Positions 7,978 through 15,689 of a stretch of 64,000 nt of DNA are shown one piece after another. The notes under the pieces were generated by a model. The model did no database searches. It had not been told where the DNA came from and saw only the letters and a list, made by a program, of their open reading frames with translations. The DNA is taken from assembly GCA_910577405.1 (NCBI GenBank), contig CAJTMG010000020.1, positions 1 through 64,000 on the forward strand, written 5' to 3'. The stretch comes from an uncultured Oscillibacter sp. (GTDB lineage Bacteria > Bacillota > Clostridia > Oscillospirales > Oscillospiraceae). How positions within the stretch are numbered: the stretch's first letter is position 1; each line of letters begins with the position of its first letter. The position numbers and the translations under genes were made by a program.

Positions 7978-8997
7978 ATGACGGTCATTTATATCGACAG
8001 CGTATTCGTCCTGAACGCCCTGATGGATTATCTGCTGCTTCTGGCGGCGGCGCGGCTGGCCGGACTTCCTCTGCGGCGGGGACGGTATCTCCTGGGGGCG
8101 CTCTTCGGAGGGGCTTACGCGGCGGCGGTCTTTCTGCCGGGGCTGGGATTCCTGGCGGCTATGCCGGTGAAGCTGGCGGCGGGAGTCCTTCTGGGCCTGA
8201 TTGCCTACGGCGGAGAGGAAAAGCTGCTGCGGCTCCTGCTGCTGTTCTTCGGCGTCTCCTGCGGGATGGCGGGCTGCGTGCTGGGACTGGGGCTTCTGTC
8301 GGGCAGCGGAGTGCCGGTGGTCAGCGGGGTGTTCTATACCAATGTGGACGCCAAGGTGCTGCTGATTGCGGCGGCGTCGGCTTACGCGGTGCTGTCGGTG
8401 GTCTTCCGGGCTTCGGCGAGGCAGGCGGCGGCGGGACTGCTGCTTCCGGTGAAGGTGTGCCTCTTTGGACGGGCGGCAGAGTTTACAGCTCTTTGGGACA
8501 GCGGCAATGGCCTGCGGGACGGAAACGGGCAGGCGGTGCTGGTGGTGGCTCCCGGGTATCTGGACCCGCTGTTTCCTCCTGAGGCCCGGCCGCTTCTGAC
8601 TCCGGAGGCCCTCCGAAAACCGGAAGTCCTTCTGGAACCCCTGCGTCGTCTGGCGCCGGAACTGCGGCCCCGCCTGACGCCCTATCAATCTGTAGGCGGA
8701 GGCGGTCTCCTGCTGGCGGTCCGGACGGATTGGGCGGAAATCAATGGAACTCGCTGGCCAGGACTGACGGCGGCTCTGTCTCCCGCGGCGCTGGGGACAG
8801 CCGGGGCGTTATGGGGCGGCGGATTGGGAAAGGATGGTCAACATGGACATCGTGAAAAGGCTATGGAGAAAGACGGCGGGACTGCTGGTAAGTCTGGGGC
8901 TTCTGCCGGAGGAGAGCGTTCATTACATCGGGGGGAGCGATACTCTGCCGCCGCCTCTGACACGGGAGCGGGAAGCCGAATTGCTGGCCCGTACTGA
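7978..8997 (+). CDS. spoIIGA: Sigma-E processing peptidase SpoIIGA
   Basis: Membrane-bound aspartic protease that removes the pro-sequence of SigE in the mother cell after a forespore signal. The ATG at 7978 follows GAGAGGGGG. Five or so hydrophobic helices occupy residues 1-150. The soluble protease half carries the catalytic motif ALWDSGN near residue 176. The usual family ending (TAALSPAALGTAGALWGGG) falls just before the sigE start, but this frame has no stop there. It runs 164 bases into sigE, giving 339 residues. Either the extension is real or the normal stop has been lost. Confidence 0.92.
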   Translation: MTVIYIDSVFVLNALMDYLLLLAAARLAGLPLRRGRYLLGALFGGAYAAAVFLPGLGFLAAMPVKLAAGVLLGLIAYGGEEKLLRLLLLFFGVSCGMAGCVLGLGLLSGSGVPVVSGVFYTNVDAKVLLIAAASAYAVLSVVFRASARQAAAGLLLPVKVCLFGRAAEFTALWDSGNGLRDGNGQAVLVVAPGYLDPLFPPEARPLLTPEALRKPEVLLEPLRRLAPELRPRLTPYQSVGGGGLLLAVRTDWAEINGTRWPGLTAALSPAALGTAGALWGGGLGKDGQHGHREKAMEKDGGTAGKSGASAGGERSLHRGERYSAAASDTGAGSRIAGPY

Positions 8998-9553
8998 CGA
9001 AGCCGCCCGACAGGAATTGATTGAACATAATTTACGGCTGGTGGTTTACATCGCCCGGCGTTTTGAGAATACGGGCATCAATATTGAAGACCTGATTTCC
9101 ATCGGCACCATCGGGCTGATTAAGGCTGTGGGGACCTACCGGCGGGACAAGAACATCAAGCTGGCGACCTACGCGTCCCGGTGTATTGAGAACGAAATTC
9201 TGATGTATCTTCGGAAGAATGCCAATCGAAAAGGGGAGGTATCCTTTGACGAGCCTCTGAACACCGACTGGGACGGAAATGAACTCCTGCTCTCCGACGT
9301 ACTGGGGACGGATGAGGATGTGGTCATGCGGCCCATTGAGGAGGACGTGGACCGGAGTCTGCTGGCGGCGGCAATCAATATGCTCTCCCCAAGGGAAAAG
9401 CAGATCATTACCCTGCGCTTTGGTCTTGGCGGACGGAAGGAGCAGACCCAGAAGGAAGTGGCCGACCAGCTTGGGATTTCCCAGTCCTACATCTCCCGGC
9501 TGGAAAAGCGGATTATCTCCCGGCTGAAAAAAGAGATTCTGCGGATGAGTTGA
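8834..9553 (+). CDS. sigE: RNA polymerase sporulation sigma factor SigE
   Basis: Early mother-cell sigma factor of endospore formation, made as a membrane-associated pro-protein. The 239 residues start MVNMDIVKRLWRKTAGLL. Next comes the conserved pro-sequence end HYIGGSDTLPPPL. Region 2 is nearly canonical (NLRLVVYIARRFENTGINIE, IGTIGLIKAV, LATYASRCIENEILMYLR). Region 4 ends in an HTH with VADQLGISQSYISRLEKRII. A second ATG at 8843 is also possible. It overlaps the end of the spoIIGA frame, and the two form the spoIIG operon. Unlike in Bacillus, sigG does not follow; a T-box leader does. Confidence 0.97.
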   Translation: MVNMDIVKRLWRKTAGLLVSLGLLPEESVHYIGGSDTLPPPLTREREAELLARTDEAARQELIEHNLRLVVYIARRFENTGINIEDLISIGTIGLIKAVGTYRRDKNIKLATYASRCIENEILMYLRKNANRKGEVSFDEPLNTDWDGNELLLSDVLGTDEDVVMRPIEEDVDRSLLAAAINMLSPREKQIITLRFGLGGRKEQTQKEVADQLGISQSYISRLEKRIISRLKKEILRMS

Positions 9554-9556
9554 CCC

Positions 9557-9586
9557 TTGACAAAGAGCGCCGGAATGAGGTATACT
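9557..9586 (+). promoter_or_regulatory. SigA promoter of the T-box operon
   Basis: TTGACA at 9557-9562, an 18-base spacer and TATACT at 9581-9586, starting four bases after the sigE stop codon. Confidence 0.75.
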
Positions 9587-9592
9587 GTCCTG

Positions 9593-9856
9593 GAATCAGA
9601 AAACTGCGAGGATGGGAAGCAGTACCCGAAGGGCGGATGCCAAGAGAGGACGCGGCTGCTGGAAGCGTTCGTGAAGCCGTCGGGGAAGTCGTCCCGGAGC
9701 ACCGCGCTGAACGGGGAGTAAGCGGCGGCGGAGGTCCCTCCGTTATCGGGGAAGGATGTGTATGCGTCCGGCAAGTGCGCGCTTCGGCGTGAATTCAGGT
9801 GGTACCGCGGATTGTTTCGTCCGCCCTGAGCTGTTATGGCTTGGGGCGTTTTTCTT
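9593..9856 (+). promoter_or_regulatory. T-box leader, probably valine-responsive
   Basis: tRNA-sensing leader upstream of three membrane proteins and valS. The hallmark T-box antiterminator core GGTGGTACCGCGG lies at about 9798-9810. A Stem I with a GA-type AAGCAGTA bulge (about 9618) and a distal AGAGAGG loop region (about 9644) precedes it. The terminator pairs CGCCCTGAGC (9822-9831) with GCTTGGGGCG (9839-9848) and ends in five T. Two adjacent GTC triplets at 9688-9693 in the expected specifier region fit valine, in agreement with valS, but I could not fix the specifier loop with certainty. Confidence 0.85.
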
Positions 9857-9871
9857 TTGGAGGTGCAGACG

Positions 9872-10408
9872 TTGTTTGAGAACCACAGCACATACGATAT
9901 GGCCGCAATGCAGGCGTTGGTCCGGGTTTCGGCTCGGAAGATTTTCCGTTGGTGGCGGCTCCGGCGGGTGGTCCTGACGACTTCCGGCGTTGTGGCTATG
10001 GTCTGCGGAGCGCTGCTGCTGGGTGTCTTCCGTTTTCTCGATACCACGGAACGCCTGCTCTGCGGCATCTCCCTGCTGATTGGGATGATTGCCTTTTTGA
10101 AGGGCCTGCTCTTCTATAAATTGATTGCCCAGAAGCTCTGGAGGGACCTCCTGCGGGCAGGGGATACCATGGAGCGGCGCTATATTTTCCGGGAGACGGC
10201 CTTTCAGGGGATTCGGATCAATTCTGAGACCTGTTACGCTTACGAGGCAATCAGGGCCGCATACGAGACGCCAGGCTATTACTTCCTTTTTCTGGACAGC
10301 GGAAACAGCGCGCTTCTGGACAAGGGAGGCTTTATCGAAGGCAGCGCGTCAGGCTTCCGGACCTTTCTGGAGAAAAAGCTGGGCGGTCCGCTGGAGTTTG
10401 TAGGGTAG
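9872..10408 (+). CDS. YcxB-like membrane protein, copy 1
   Basis: Predicted membrane protein of 178 residues. The start is TTG at 9872 with TTTTGGAGGTG upstream; an ATG at 9836 lies inside the T-box terminator and is unlikely. Two hydrophobic helices (about residues 38-80) are followed by a soluble domain with the YcxB-like pattern of a beta-rich segment, YEAIRAAYETPGYYFLFLD and a C-terminal FLEKKLG. The function of this family is unknown. It is the first of three neighbouring genes with the same architecture, all between a T-box and valS, so it should be made when charged tRNA is scarce. Confidence 0.8.
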   Translation: MFENHSTYDMAAMQALVRVSARKIFRWWRLRRVVLTTSGVVAMVCGALLLGVFRFLDTTERLLCGISLLIGMIAFLKGLLFYKLIAQKLWRDLLRAGDTMERRYIFRETAFQGIRINSETCYAYEAIRAAYETPGYYFLFLDSGNSALLDKGGFIEGSASGFRTFLEKKLGGPLEFVG

Positions 10409-10418
10409 GGAGCCGGAT

Positions 10419-10967
10419 ATGCAATTTGATATTAAATTGGATTACACTATAGACGATTTCCAGGCGTATTGGCAGGCTTTTCTAAGAAAGAAGACGGAGC
10501 CGGAACGGGTTTCAACAAAGCAGATGGCAGGATTGGGCGTTTTCTTTCTCGCCGCTGGAATGCTGACGTGGGCGGTGATGAAGAGCGTGACCATGACAGT
10601 TCTTGAAATCATTCTGGGCGTGATTCTTCTTGTCGGAAGCCGCCGTGCCGCCAAGCCGCAGTCCCTGTCTTACTCCCGCTGGACCCGGCAGATGTGGAAA
10701 AAGCATCAGGCGGCGGGGGAACTGTACAACTGCTGTTTCACCGAAGACGGCGTTTGGATTCACGACTGCAAAAGCGACCACCGTTACGATTATGCCGCTC
10801 TGGAAGCCCTCTGGGAGGACGAATCGCGCTTTTATTTGGTGCTTTCCACCCGTCTGGGCGCTTATGTTCTCCGGAAAAACGCCTTTTCTCAGGGAACTCC
10901 GGAGGGTCTTCCGGCATTCTGGCAGTCCATGACGGGAAAGACCGTGCAGAGGGTGAAACAGGTGTGA
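10419..10967 (+). CDS. YcxB-like membrane protein, copy 2
   Basis: The best YcxB-domain match of the three neighbours, 182 residues. The N-terminal part (MQFDIKLDYTIDDFQAYWQA) is cytoplasmic, two hydrophobic helices span about residues 38-70, and the C-terminal domain contains CCFTEDGVWIHDCKSDHRYDYAALEALWEDESRFYLVLS and ends FWQSMTGKTV. The last block resembles the YcxB C-terminus, where membrane-tethered domains follow a PH-like fold. The ATG has GGGAG upstream, 10 bases after the first copy's stop. Paralogy with its neighbours is judged by shared layout, not by an alignment. Role unknown. Confidence 0.82.
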   Translation: MQFDIKLDYTIDDFQAYWQAFLRKKTEPERVSTKQMAGLGVFFLAAGMLTWAVMKSVTMTVLEIILGVILLVGSRRAAKPQSLSYSRWTRQMWKKHQAAGELYNCCFTEDGVWIHDCKSDHRYDYAALEALWEDESRFYLVLSTRLGAYVLRKNAFSQGTPEGLPAFWQSMTGKTVQRVKQV

Positions 10968-11012
10968 AAAAGCCGGTAAAGAAAGATTCTGAATGGAAAT
11001 GGGGTGTTTTAT

Positions 11013-11648
11013 ATGGAATTTGTTTTTCGATTAAGCAATTATGACGCGTCGGACCTGAAGCAAGAAACGGCGCGGCTTCTTCAGCAGAGAGTAGAAGCCC
11101 ACAGCCGTCAGACTTTGCCGAAGGTCTGGAAGGTGACGGACAAGCTGAACAGCCGCAAGAAAGCGTCCCCGGAAGCACTGGCCCGCCGCCGGAGGCTCCG
11201 TCGTATTTATGGCGTATTCCTTCTGATTCTGGGCGTGATTGCGCTGGTGCCTGGTCTGATGGAACCCCGGATTCCCAGCCTGATTGGAGCGGGGGCAGGT
11301 GCCGTGGTGGTAGGCCTGGCGGAGCTTTGGCTTTCCGTAGAGAGGAAGCCGTCCGCGCCGCCGCTGTATTGCCGTCAGATGGCCGAGGAACTGCTTGCGG
11401 GGCGGCAGGCAGTGGATTGGAGCAAGGTTCGGGGAGAGGTGCGCTTTGACGATTCCGGCGCGGCGCTGATGACCGGAGAAACGCAGGAATTGGCTGACTA
11501 TCAGGAACTCACCGGCGTGTTTGAGACGGAACGCCTCTGGCTGGTGGTGGATGAGAAGAGCATGGCGCTGCTGCTGCAAAAGAAGGATTTGGTCTCAGGA
11601 GAGGCGGATGCGTTTCTGCCGTATCTCCAAGGGAAAATCATAAAATAA
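11013..11648 (+). CDS. YcxB-like membrane protein, copy 3
   Basis: Third membrane protein of the set, 211 residues, from the ATG at 11013 (an ATG at 11004 is also in frame). A charged N-terminal region rich in Arg/Lys (about 20-65) precedes two hydrophobic helices (about 67-110). A soluble C-terminal part then carries GEVRFDDSGAALMTGE, YQELTGVFETERLWLVVDEKSMALLLQKKDL and a FLPYLQGK ending. The last two blocks correspond to the same positions in copies 1 and 2. It is the most divergent copy. It ends 28 bases before valS, so all three are very likely cotranscribed with it. Confidence 0.78.
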   Translation: MEFVFRLSNYDASDLKQETARLLQQRVEAHSRQTLPKVWKVTDKLNSRKKASPEALARRRRLRRIYGVFLLILGVIALVPGLMEPRIPSLIGAGAGAVVVGLAELWLSVERKPSAPPLYCRQMAEELLAGRQAVDWSKVRGEVRFDDSGAALMTGETQELADYQELTGVFETERLWLVVDEKSMALLLQKKDLVSGEADAFLPYLQGKIIK

Positions 11649-11676
11649 CAACTTATCATAACGAAGGAGAGACAAC

Positions 11677-14328
11677 ATGAAAAAAGAACTGCCGAAAGTC
11701 TACGAACCCCAGCAGGTGGAGGGCCGCATTTATGAGATGTGGGAGCAGGGCGGCTGTTTCAAGGGCGACCCGGACCGGAGCAAACAGCCCTTTTCCATCG
11801 TCATGCCCCCGCCCAACGTCACCGGACAGCTCCATATGGGCCACGCCATGGATTCCACCTTGCAGGACATTCTGACCCGTTTCAAGAGAATGCAGGGCTA
11901 TTCTACCCTTTGGGTCCCGGGCGTCGACCATGCGGGCATTTCTACGCAGGTGAAGGTAGAGGAAGACCTGCGGGTAAACGAGGGCCTGAGCCGCTACGAT
12001 CTGGGCCGGGAGAAATTCCTTCAGCGGGTCTGGAAGTGGAAGGAGAAGTATGGAGACCGCATTGTGCAGCAGCAGAAGAAGATGGGCGTGTCCTGCGACT
12101 GGTCCCGGTCCCGGTTCACGATGGATGAGGGACTGAGCAAAGCTGTCCGGGAGACCTTCTGCGAGCTGTACGACAAGGGTCTGATTTACAAGGGCAGCCG
12201 GATTATCAACTGGTGTCCCCACTGCATCACCGCCCTTTCTGACGCCGAGGTGGAGTACCAGGACAAGCCCGGCCATCTCTGGCATATCCGTTATCCCCTG
12301 GCTGACGGTTCCGGCGATCTGGTAGTAGCCACAACCCGCCCGGAAACAATGATGGGCGATACCGGCGTAGCTGTCAACCCGGAGGACGAGCGGTTCAAAC
12401 ATCTGGTGGGCAAGACCTGCATCCTCCCTATTATGAACCGAGAGATTCCCATTGTGGCGGACGAATACGTGGAACTGGGCTTCGGCACCGGCGCGGTAAA
12501 GATGACCCCCGCCCACGATCCCAACGACTTCGAGGTTGGCCTGCGGCACAATCTGGAGACGATCCGCTGCATTGCCGACGACGGTAAGATTAACGAAAAC
12601 GGCGGGCCTTACAACGGCATGGACCGCTATGAATGCCGGAAAGCCATTATCAAGGATCTGGAAGAGCAGGGCTATCTGATTAAAACGGAGCCATATAGTC
12701 ACAATGTGGGCACCTGCTACCGCTGCCATAACGACGTGGAGCCTCTGATTTCCGCTCAGTGGTTCGTCAAGATGGAGCCTCTGGCCAAGGAAGCCCTTCG
12801 AGTGGTCCGGGAAGGCGAAGTGAAGTTTGTTCCCGAGCGGTTCAGCAAGACCTATGTCAACTGGATGGAGAACGTCCACGACTGGTGCATTTCCCGTCAG
12901 CTCTGGTGGGGCCATCAGATTCCGGCCTGGTACTGCGGCGAATGCGGTCACATCAACGTCAGCCGGGAGGACCCCACAAAATGCGAAAAGTGCGGAAGCG
13001 CCAGCCTGACCCGGGACCCTGACGTGCTGGATACCTGGTTCAGCTCTGCCCTCTGGCCCTTCTCCACCCTGGGCTGGCCGGAAAAGACTGAGGATCTGGA
13101 TTTCTACTATCCTACTTCCGTCATGGTTACCGGTTATGATATTATTTTCTTCTGGGTAGCCCGGATGATCTTTTCCGGCTGTGAGCAGATGAAGAAAATT
13201 CCCTTCCGCACGGTGCTGATTCACGGTCTGATCCGGGACGACAAGGGCCGCAAGATGTCCAAGTCCCTGGGCAACGGCATCGACCCCCTGGAAGTGGCCG
13301 AGAAGTATGGCGCGGACGCTCTGCGGTTCAATCTGATTACCGGCAACAGTCCTGGCAACGATATGCGCTTCTACACGGAAAAATGCGAAGCTATGCGGAA
13401 TTTTGCCAACAAGGTCTGGAACGCCAGCCGCTTTGTGATGATGAATCTGGGGGATATGACGGAATACGCCCTTCCCGCCGCGCAAAAGCTGGAGCAGGAG
13501 GACAAATGGGCGCTGTCCAAGCTGAACGAATTGATTCAGGAAGTCACGGAAAACCTGGAGAGCTACGAGATCGGCGTGGCGTCCTCGAAGGTCTACGACT
13601 TCCTTTGGGACACCTACTGCGACTGGTATATTGAGCTGACCAAGACCCGCCTGAATGGAGAGGACGCCGCCGCCAGGGATACCGCCCGGAATGTCCTCTG
13701 CTATGTTCTGACGGAATTGCTGAAGCTGCTCCATCCCTTCATGCCCTTCATCACGGAGGAAATCTTCCAGGCTCTGCCCAAGGAAAAGGGTTCGGAGGAT
13801 AAATTCCTGATGCTCTCCAAATGGCCGGAATATCAGGACGCTCTCAATTTCCCGGATGATGAGAATTCCATGGAGACTGTTATGGAGACCATCAAGGCCA
13901 TCCGCGCCCGGCGTGCCGAGATGAATGTGCCGCCGTCCAAGAAAGCGGAAGTGCTTCTGGTAACCTCGGCAGCGGAGCCTTACCAGCAGGGGATACACTT
14001 CCTCAAGCGGCTGGCCTACGCGTCTGAGGTGACCTTCTCCAACGTGCCCCCCGCCGACCTGACCGGACAAGTGAGCGTTGTGACCCGAAACGCCGCCGCA
14101 TACCTGCCCCTGAGCGAGCTGGTGGATGTGGCTGCGGAACGGGAGCGCATTGCAAAAGAAAAGGAGAAAGCGGAAAACGGTTTGCGCATCGTGGAACAGA
14201 AGCTGAAAAATGAGAAGTTTGTCTCCCGCGCGCCGGAAGCCGTGGTGAACGCCGAGAAGGAGAAAGCCGACAAGTACCGCGAACTGATCGCCAAGCTGGA
14301 GGAATCCGCCAAGGCGCTGGAGAACTGA
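11677..14328 (+). CDS. valS: Valyl-tRNA synthetase
   Basis: Class I synthetase that charges tRNA-Val and edits threonine mis-activation. Full length at 883 residues. The HIGH-type motif is HMGH (53-56, within PPPNVTGQLHMGHAMD), and KMSKS is near residue 526 (DKGRKMSKSLGNGIDP). The CP1 editing domain (TTRPETMMGDTGVAV) and the C-terminal coiled-coil arm typical of ValRS (EREREIAKEKEKAENGL-like segment) are intact. GGAGAG precedes the ATG. The only leader with room for control is the T-box more than 1.8 kb upstream, ahead of the three YcxB-like genes. Confidence 0.98.
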   Translation: MKKELPKVYEPQQVEGRIYEMWEQGGCFKGDPDRSKQPFSIVMPPPNVTGQLHMGHAMDSTLQDILTRFKRMQGYSTLWVPGVDHAGISTQVKVEEDLRVNEGLSRYDLGREKFLQRVWKWKEKYGDRIVQQQKKMGVSCDWSRSRFTMDEGLSKAVRETFCELYDKGLIYKGSRIINWCPHCITALSDAEVEYQDKPGHLWHIRYPLADGSGDLVVATTRPETMMGDTGVAVNPEDERFKHLVGKTCILPIMNREIPIVADEYVELGFGTGAVKMTPAHDPNDFEVGLRHNLETIRCIADDGKINENGGPYNGMDRYECRKAIIKDLEEQGYLIKTEPYSHNVGTCYRCHNDVEPLISAQWFVKMEPLAKEALRVVREGEVKFVPERFSKTYVNWMENVHDWCISRQLWWGHQIPAWYCGECGHINVSREDPTKCEKCGSASLTRDPDVLDTWFSSALWPFSTLGWPEKTEDLDFYYPTSVMVTGYDIIFFWVARMIFSGCEQMKKIPFRTVLIHGLIRDDKGRKMSKSLGNGIDPLEVAEKYGADALRFNLITGNSPGNDMRFYTEKCEAMRNFANKVWNASRFVMMNLGDMTEYALPAAQKLEQEDKWALSKLNELIQEVTENLESYEIGVASSKVYDFLWDTYCDWYIELTKTRLNGEDAAARDTARNVLCYVLTELLKLLHPFMPFITEEIFQALPKEKGSEDKFLMLSKWPEYQDALNFPDDENSMETVMETIKAIRARRAEMNVPPSKKAEVLLVTSAAEPYQQGIHFLKRLAYASEVTFSNVPPADLTGQVSVVTRNAAAYLPLSELVDVAAERERIAKEKEKAENGLRIVEQKLKNEKFVSRAPEAVVNAEKEKADKYRELIAKLEESAKALEN

Positions 14329-14369
14329 ACCAAATAAAACTTTTCTTGATATTTTAAGGAGATCGGTGC

Positions 14370-15086
14370 ATGAAACGCATGATATTGGCGCTGTTGATTG
14401 TCCTTCTGACGCTGTCCTGTACCGCCTGCGGGTCCCGGAATCCGCCGCCGGGGGAGCCTTCTGTTTCGGACGGAACCGCTGAACCGAATGTCCCGGAGAA
14501 TCCGCCGGAAGATGAAGACGGCCTTTCACAGCCGGAGAAGATTCCTTTGGACGGACAGACGGTTTCCTACAATCAGTTCCCCATTCCGGAGGCGGCGGCT
14601 TACGGACTGACCGGCGAAGAGGCGCGATTGTATGAAGCGGCGGTCAGTCTGTTCAACCGCGAAAGCTGTCCTGAGTACTTTGCTTCTGACGAACACTTGT
14701 CTCTGATTCTGCCCGGCGTTGTGCTGTATGGCCAGTACGAGGCGGAAGACGGCGGCACGGCTTATGTAGTGGGATTTGAACGCTGTTTCATCTATGATTT
14801 AGGAAGCGGACTCGAAGATATCAGCAGCCCGGCCTATACAAGCGATTGTTTGGGCGGTTTGGCGTTGCTGACGTTGGATGAAAACGGAATCCTTACTGCC
14901 TTTGACGAGTATGGCGATGGGGAAGACGAGTCGGCCGTTTACAGGATTTGCGGACCTTTGACGGAACTTGCGGAAGAAGCCCTTCAACCCGGCGGCGTTC
15001 AGGAGGAAGGAAAGACCCGGATTCCTGATGCGGAGGACGTGGAAGGACTGCTGCTGCCGTATCTGAATTACTATTTTGAGAACTGA
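14370..15086 (+). CDS. Putative lipoprotein
   Basis: Secreted protein of 238 residues with no family that I recognise. It has a lipoprotein-like signal (MKRMILALLIVLLTLSCTACG) with two candidate lipid-attachment cysteines, then a Pro/Glu-rich spacer (about 22-60) and a compact acidic domain. AAAGGAGAT-like sequence precedes the ATG. It sits 41 bases after valS with no terminator between, so it may be read from the same transcript. A strong terminator follows. The export signal is clear; function is unknown. Confidence 0.8.
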   Translation: MKRMILALLIVLLTLSCTACGSRNPPPGEPSVSDGTAEPNVPENPPEDEDGLSQPEKIPLDGQTVSYNQFPIPEAAAYGLTGEEARLYEAAVSLFNRESCPEYFASDEHLSLILPGVVLYGQYEAEDGGTAYVVGFERCFIYDLGSGLEDISSPAYTSDCLGGLALLTLDENGILTAFDEYGDGEDESAVYRICGPLTELAEEALQPGGVQEEGKTRIPDAEDVEGLLLPYLNYYFEN

Positions 15087-15098
15087 GACAAAACAGAG

Positions 15099-15134
15099 AA
15101 CCCGCCTGGCTTCAAGAACCGGGCGGGTTTTTTG
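15099..15134 (+). terminator. Intrinsic terminator after the valS operon
   Basis: AACCCGCC (15099-15106) pairs with GGCGGGTT (15122-15129), followed by a run of T. It ends the T-box/YcxB/valS/lipoprotein unit and faces the minus-strand genes beyond. Confidence 0.9.
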
Positions 15135-15154
15135 TATGGACAGACACCGGGCCG

Positions 15155-15664
15155 TCAGTCGGGGTTGGATTCAGGGTGCAGGAAGGGCGTGTCCCCAGGC
15201 TGATAGGGCGGGCGGTCGGAGAAGACATCTTTTGCGCAAAGACAGACCCCCTCCATCATTTCGATATATTCCGCCGCAACGCGATAGACTTCGTGATATT
15301 CCGCCTCGCCGACGTTCTTCACCGTAAATTTCAGCTCAATTTCCAGCCCATTCTTCTGCATGGCGTTCGCAAGGGCAGAAATCGCGCCGTCCTTGATGGA
15401 GAAGCTGTCGGGAGCGGTTCTGCGCATATCATCTTCCGTCATTTCATACAGCTCTTCAAAAAGGAACATCCCCAGAGGAATCTCGCTGCCGCCAAAGAAT
15501 CCCGTCGGGCCTTCAAGGGAAAGAGGAGCGGCCAGGGACAGATAATCCCAATAGTAACCCATGCCCTCCAGTACAGGCTTGAGAAGGTCGCGTTCGGTCT
15601 GAGTCCAGCTGCCCTTCAGCTCCAATGTGCCGTATGCCAAGGAAGAGTAAGGTTTGTCATTCAT
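15155..15664 (-). CDS. Hypothetical protein downstream of trkH
   Basis: Protein of 169 residues starting MNDKPYSSLAYGTLELKG; GGAGGT lies just upstream of the ATG at 15664, whereas the longer reading from 15784 would run through trkH. There is no signal peptide or membrane segment. It is acidic, with LFEELYEMTEDDMRRTAPDSFSIKDGAISALANAMQKNG in the middle and HEVYRVAAEYIEMMEGV near the end. The gap to trkH is 25 bases, so it is probably the last gene of a trkA-trkH operon. I do not recognise the family, and a link to potassium uptake rests only on position. Confidence 0.7.
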   Translation of the reverse strand: MNDKPYSSLAYGTLELKGSWTQTERDLLKPVLEGMGYYWDYLSLAAPLSLEGPTGFFGGSEIPLGMFLFEELYEMTEDDMRRTAPDSFSIKDGAISALANAMQKNGLEIELKFTVKNVGEAEYHEVYRVAAEYIEMMEGVCLCAKDVFSDRPPYQPGDTPFLHPESNPD

Positions 15665-15689
15665 AAAAATACCTCCATAAACAGAGTTG

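Noticed and set aside
9836..9871. Upstream ATG for the first YcxB-like gene
   Set aside because: It lies inside the T-box terminator stem and has no ribosome site; the TTG at 9872 follows GGAGG.
11656..14529. 957-codon ORF antisense to valS
   Set aside because: Valyl-tRNA synthetase on the plus strand is unmistakable; the antisense frame stays open because of the codon bias of the sense strand and matches no family.
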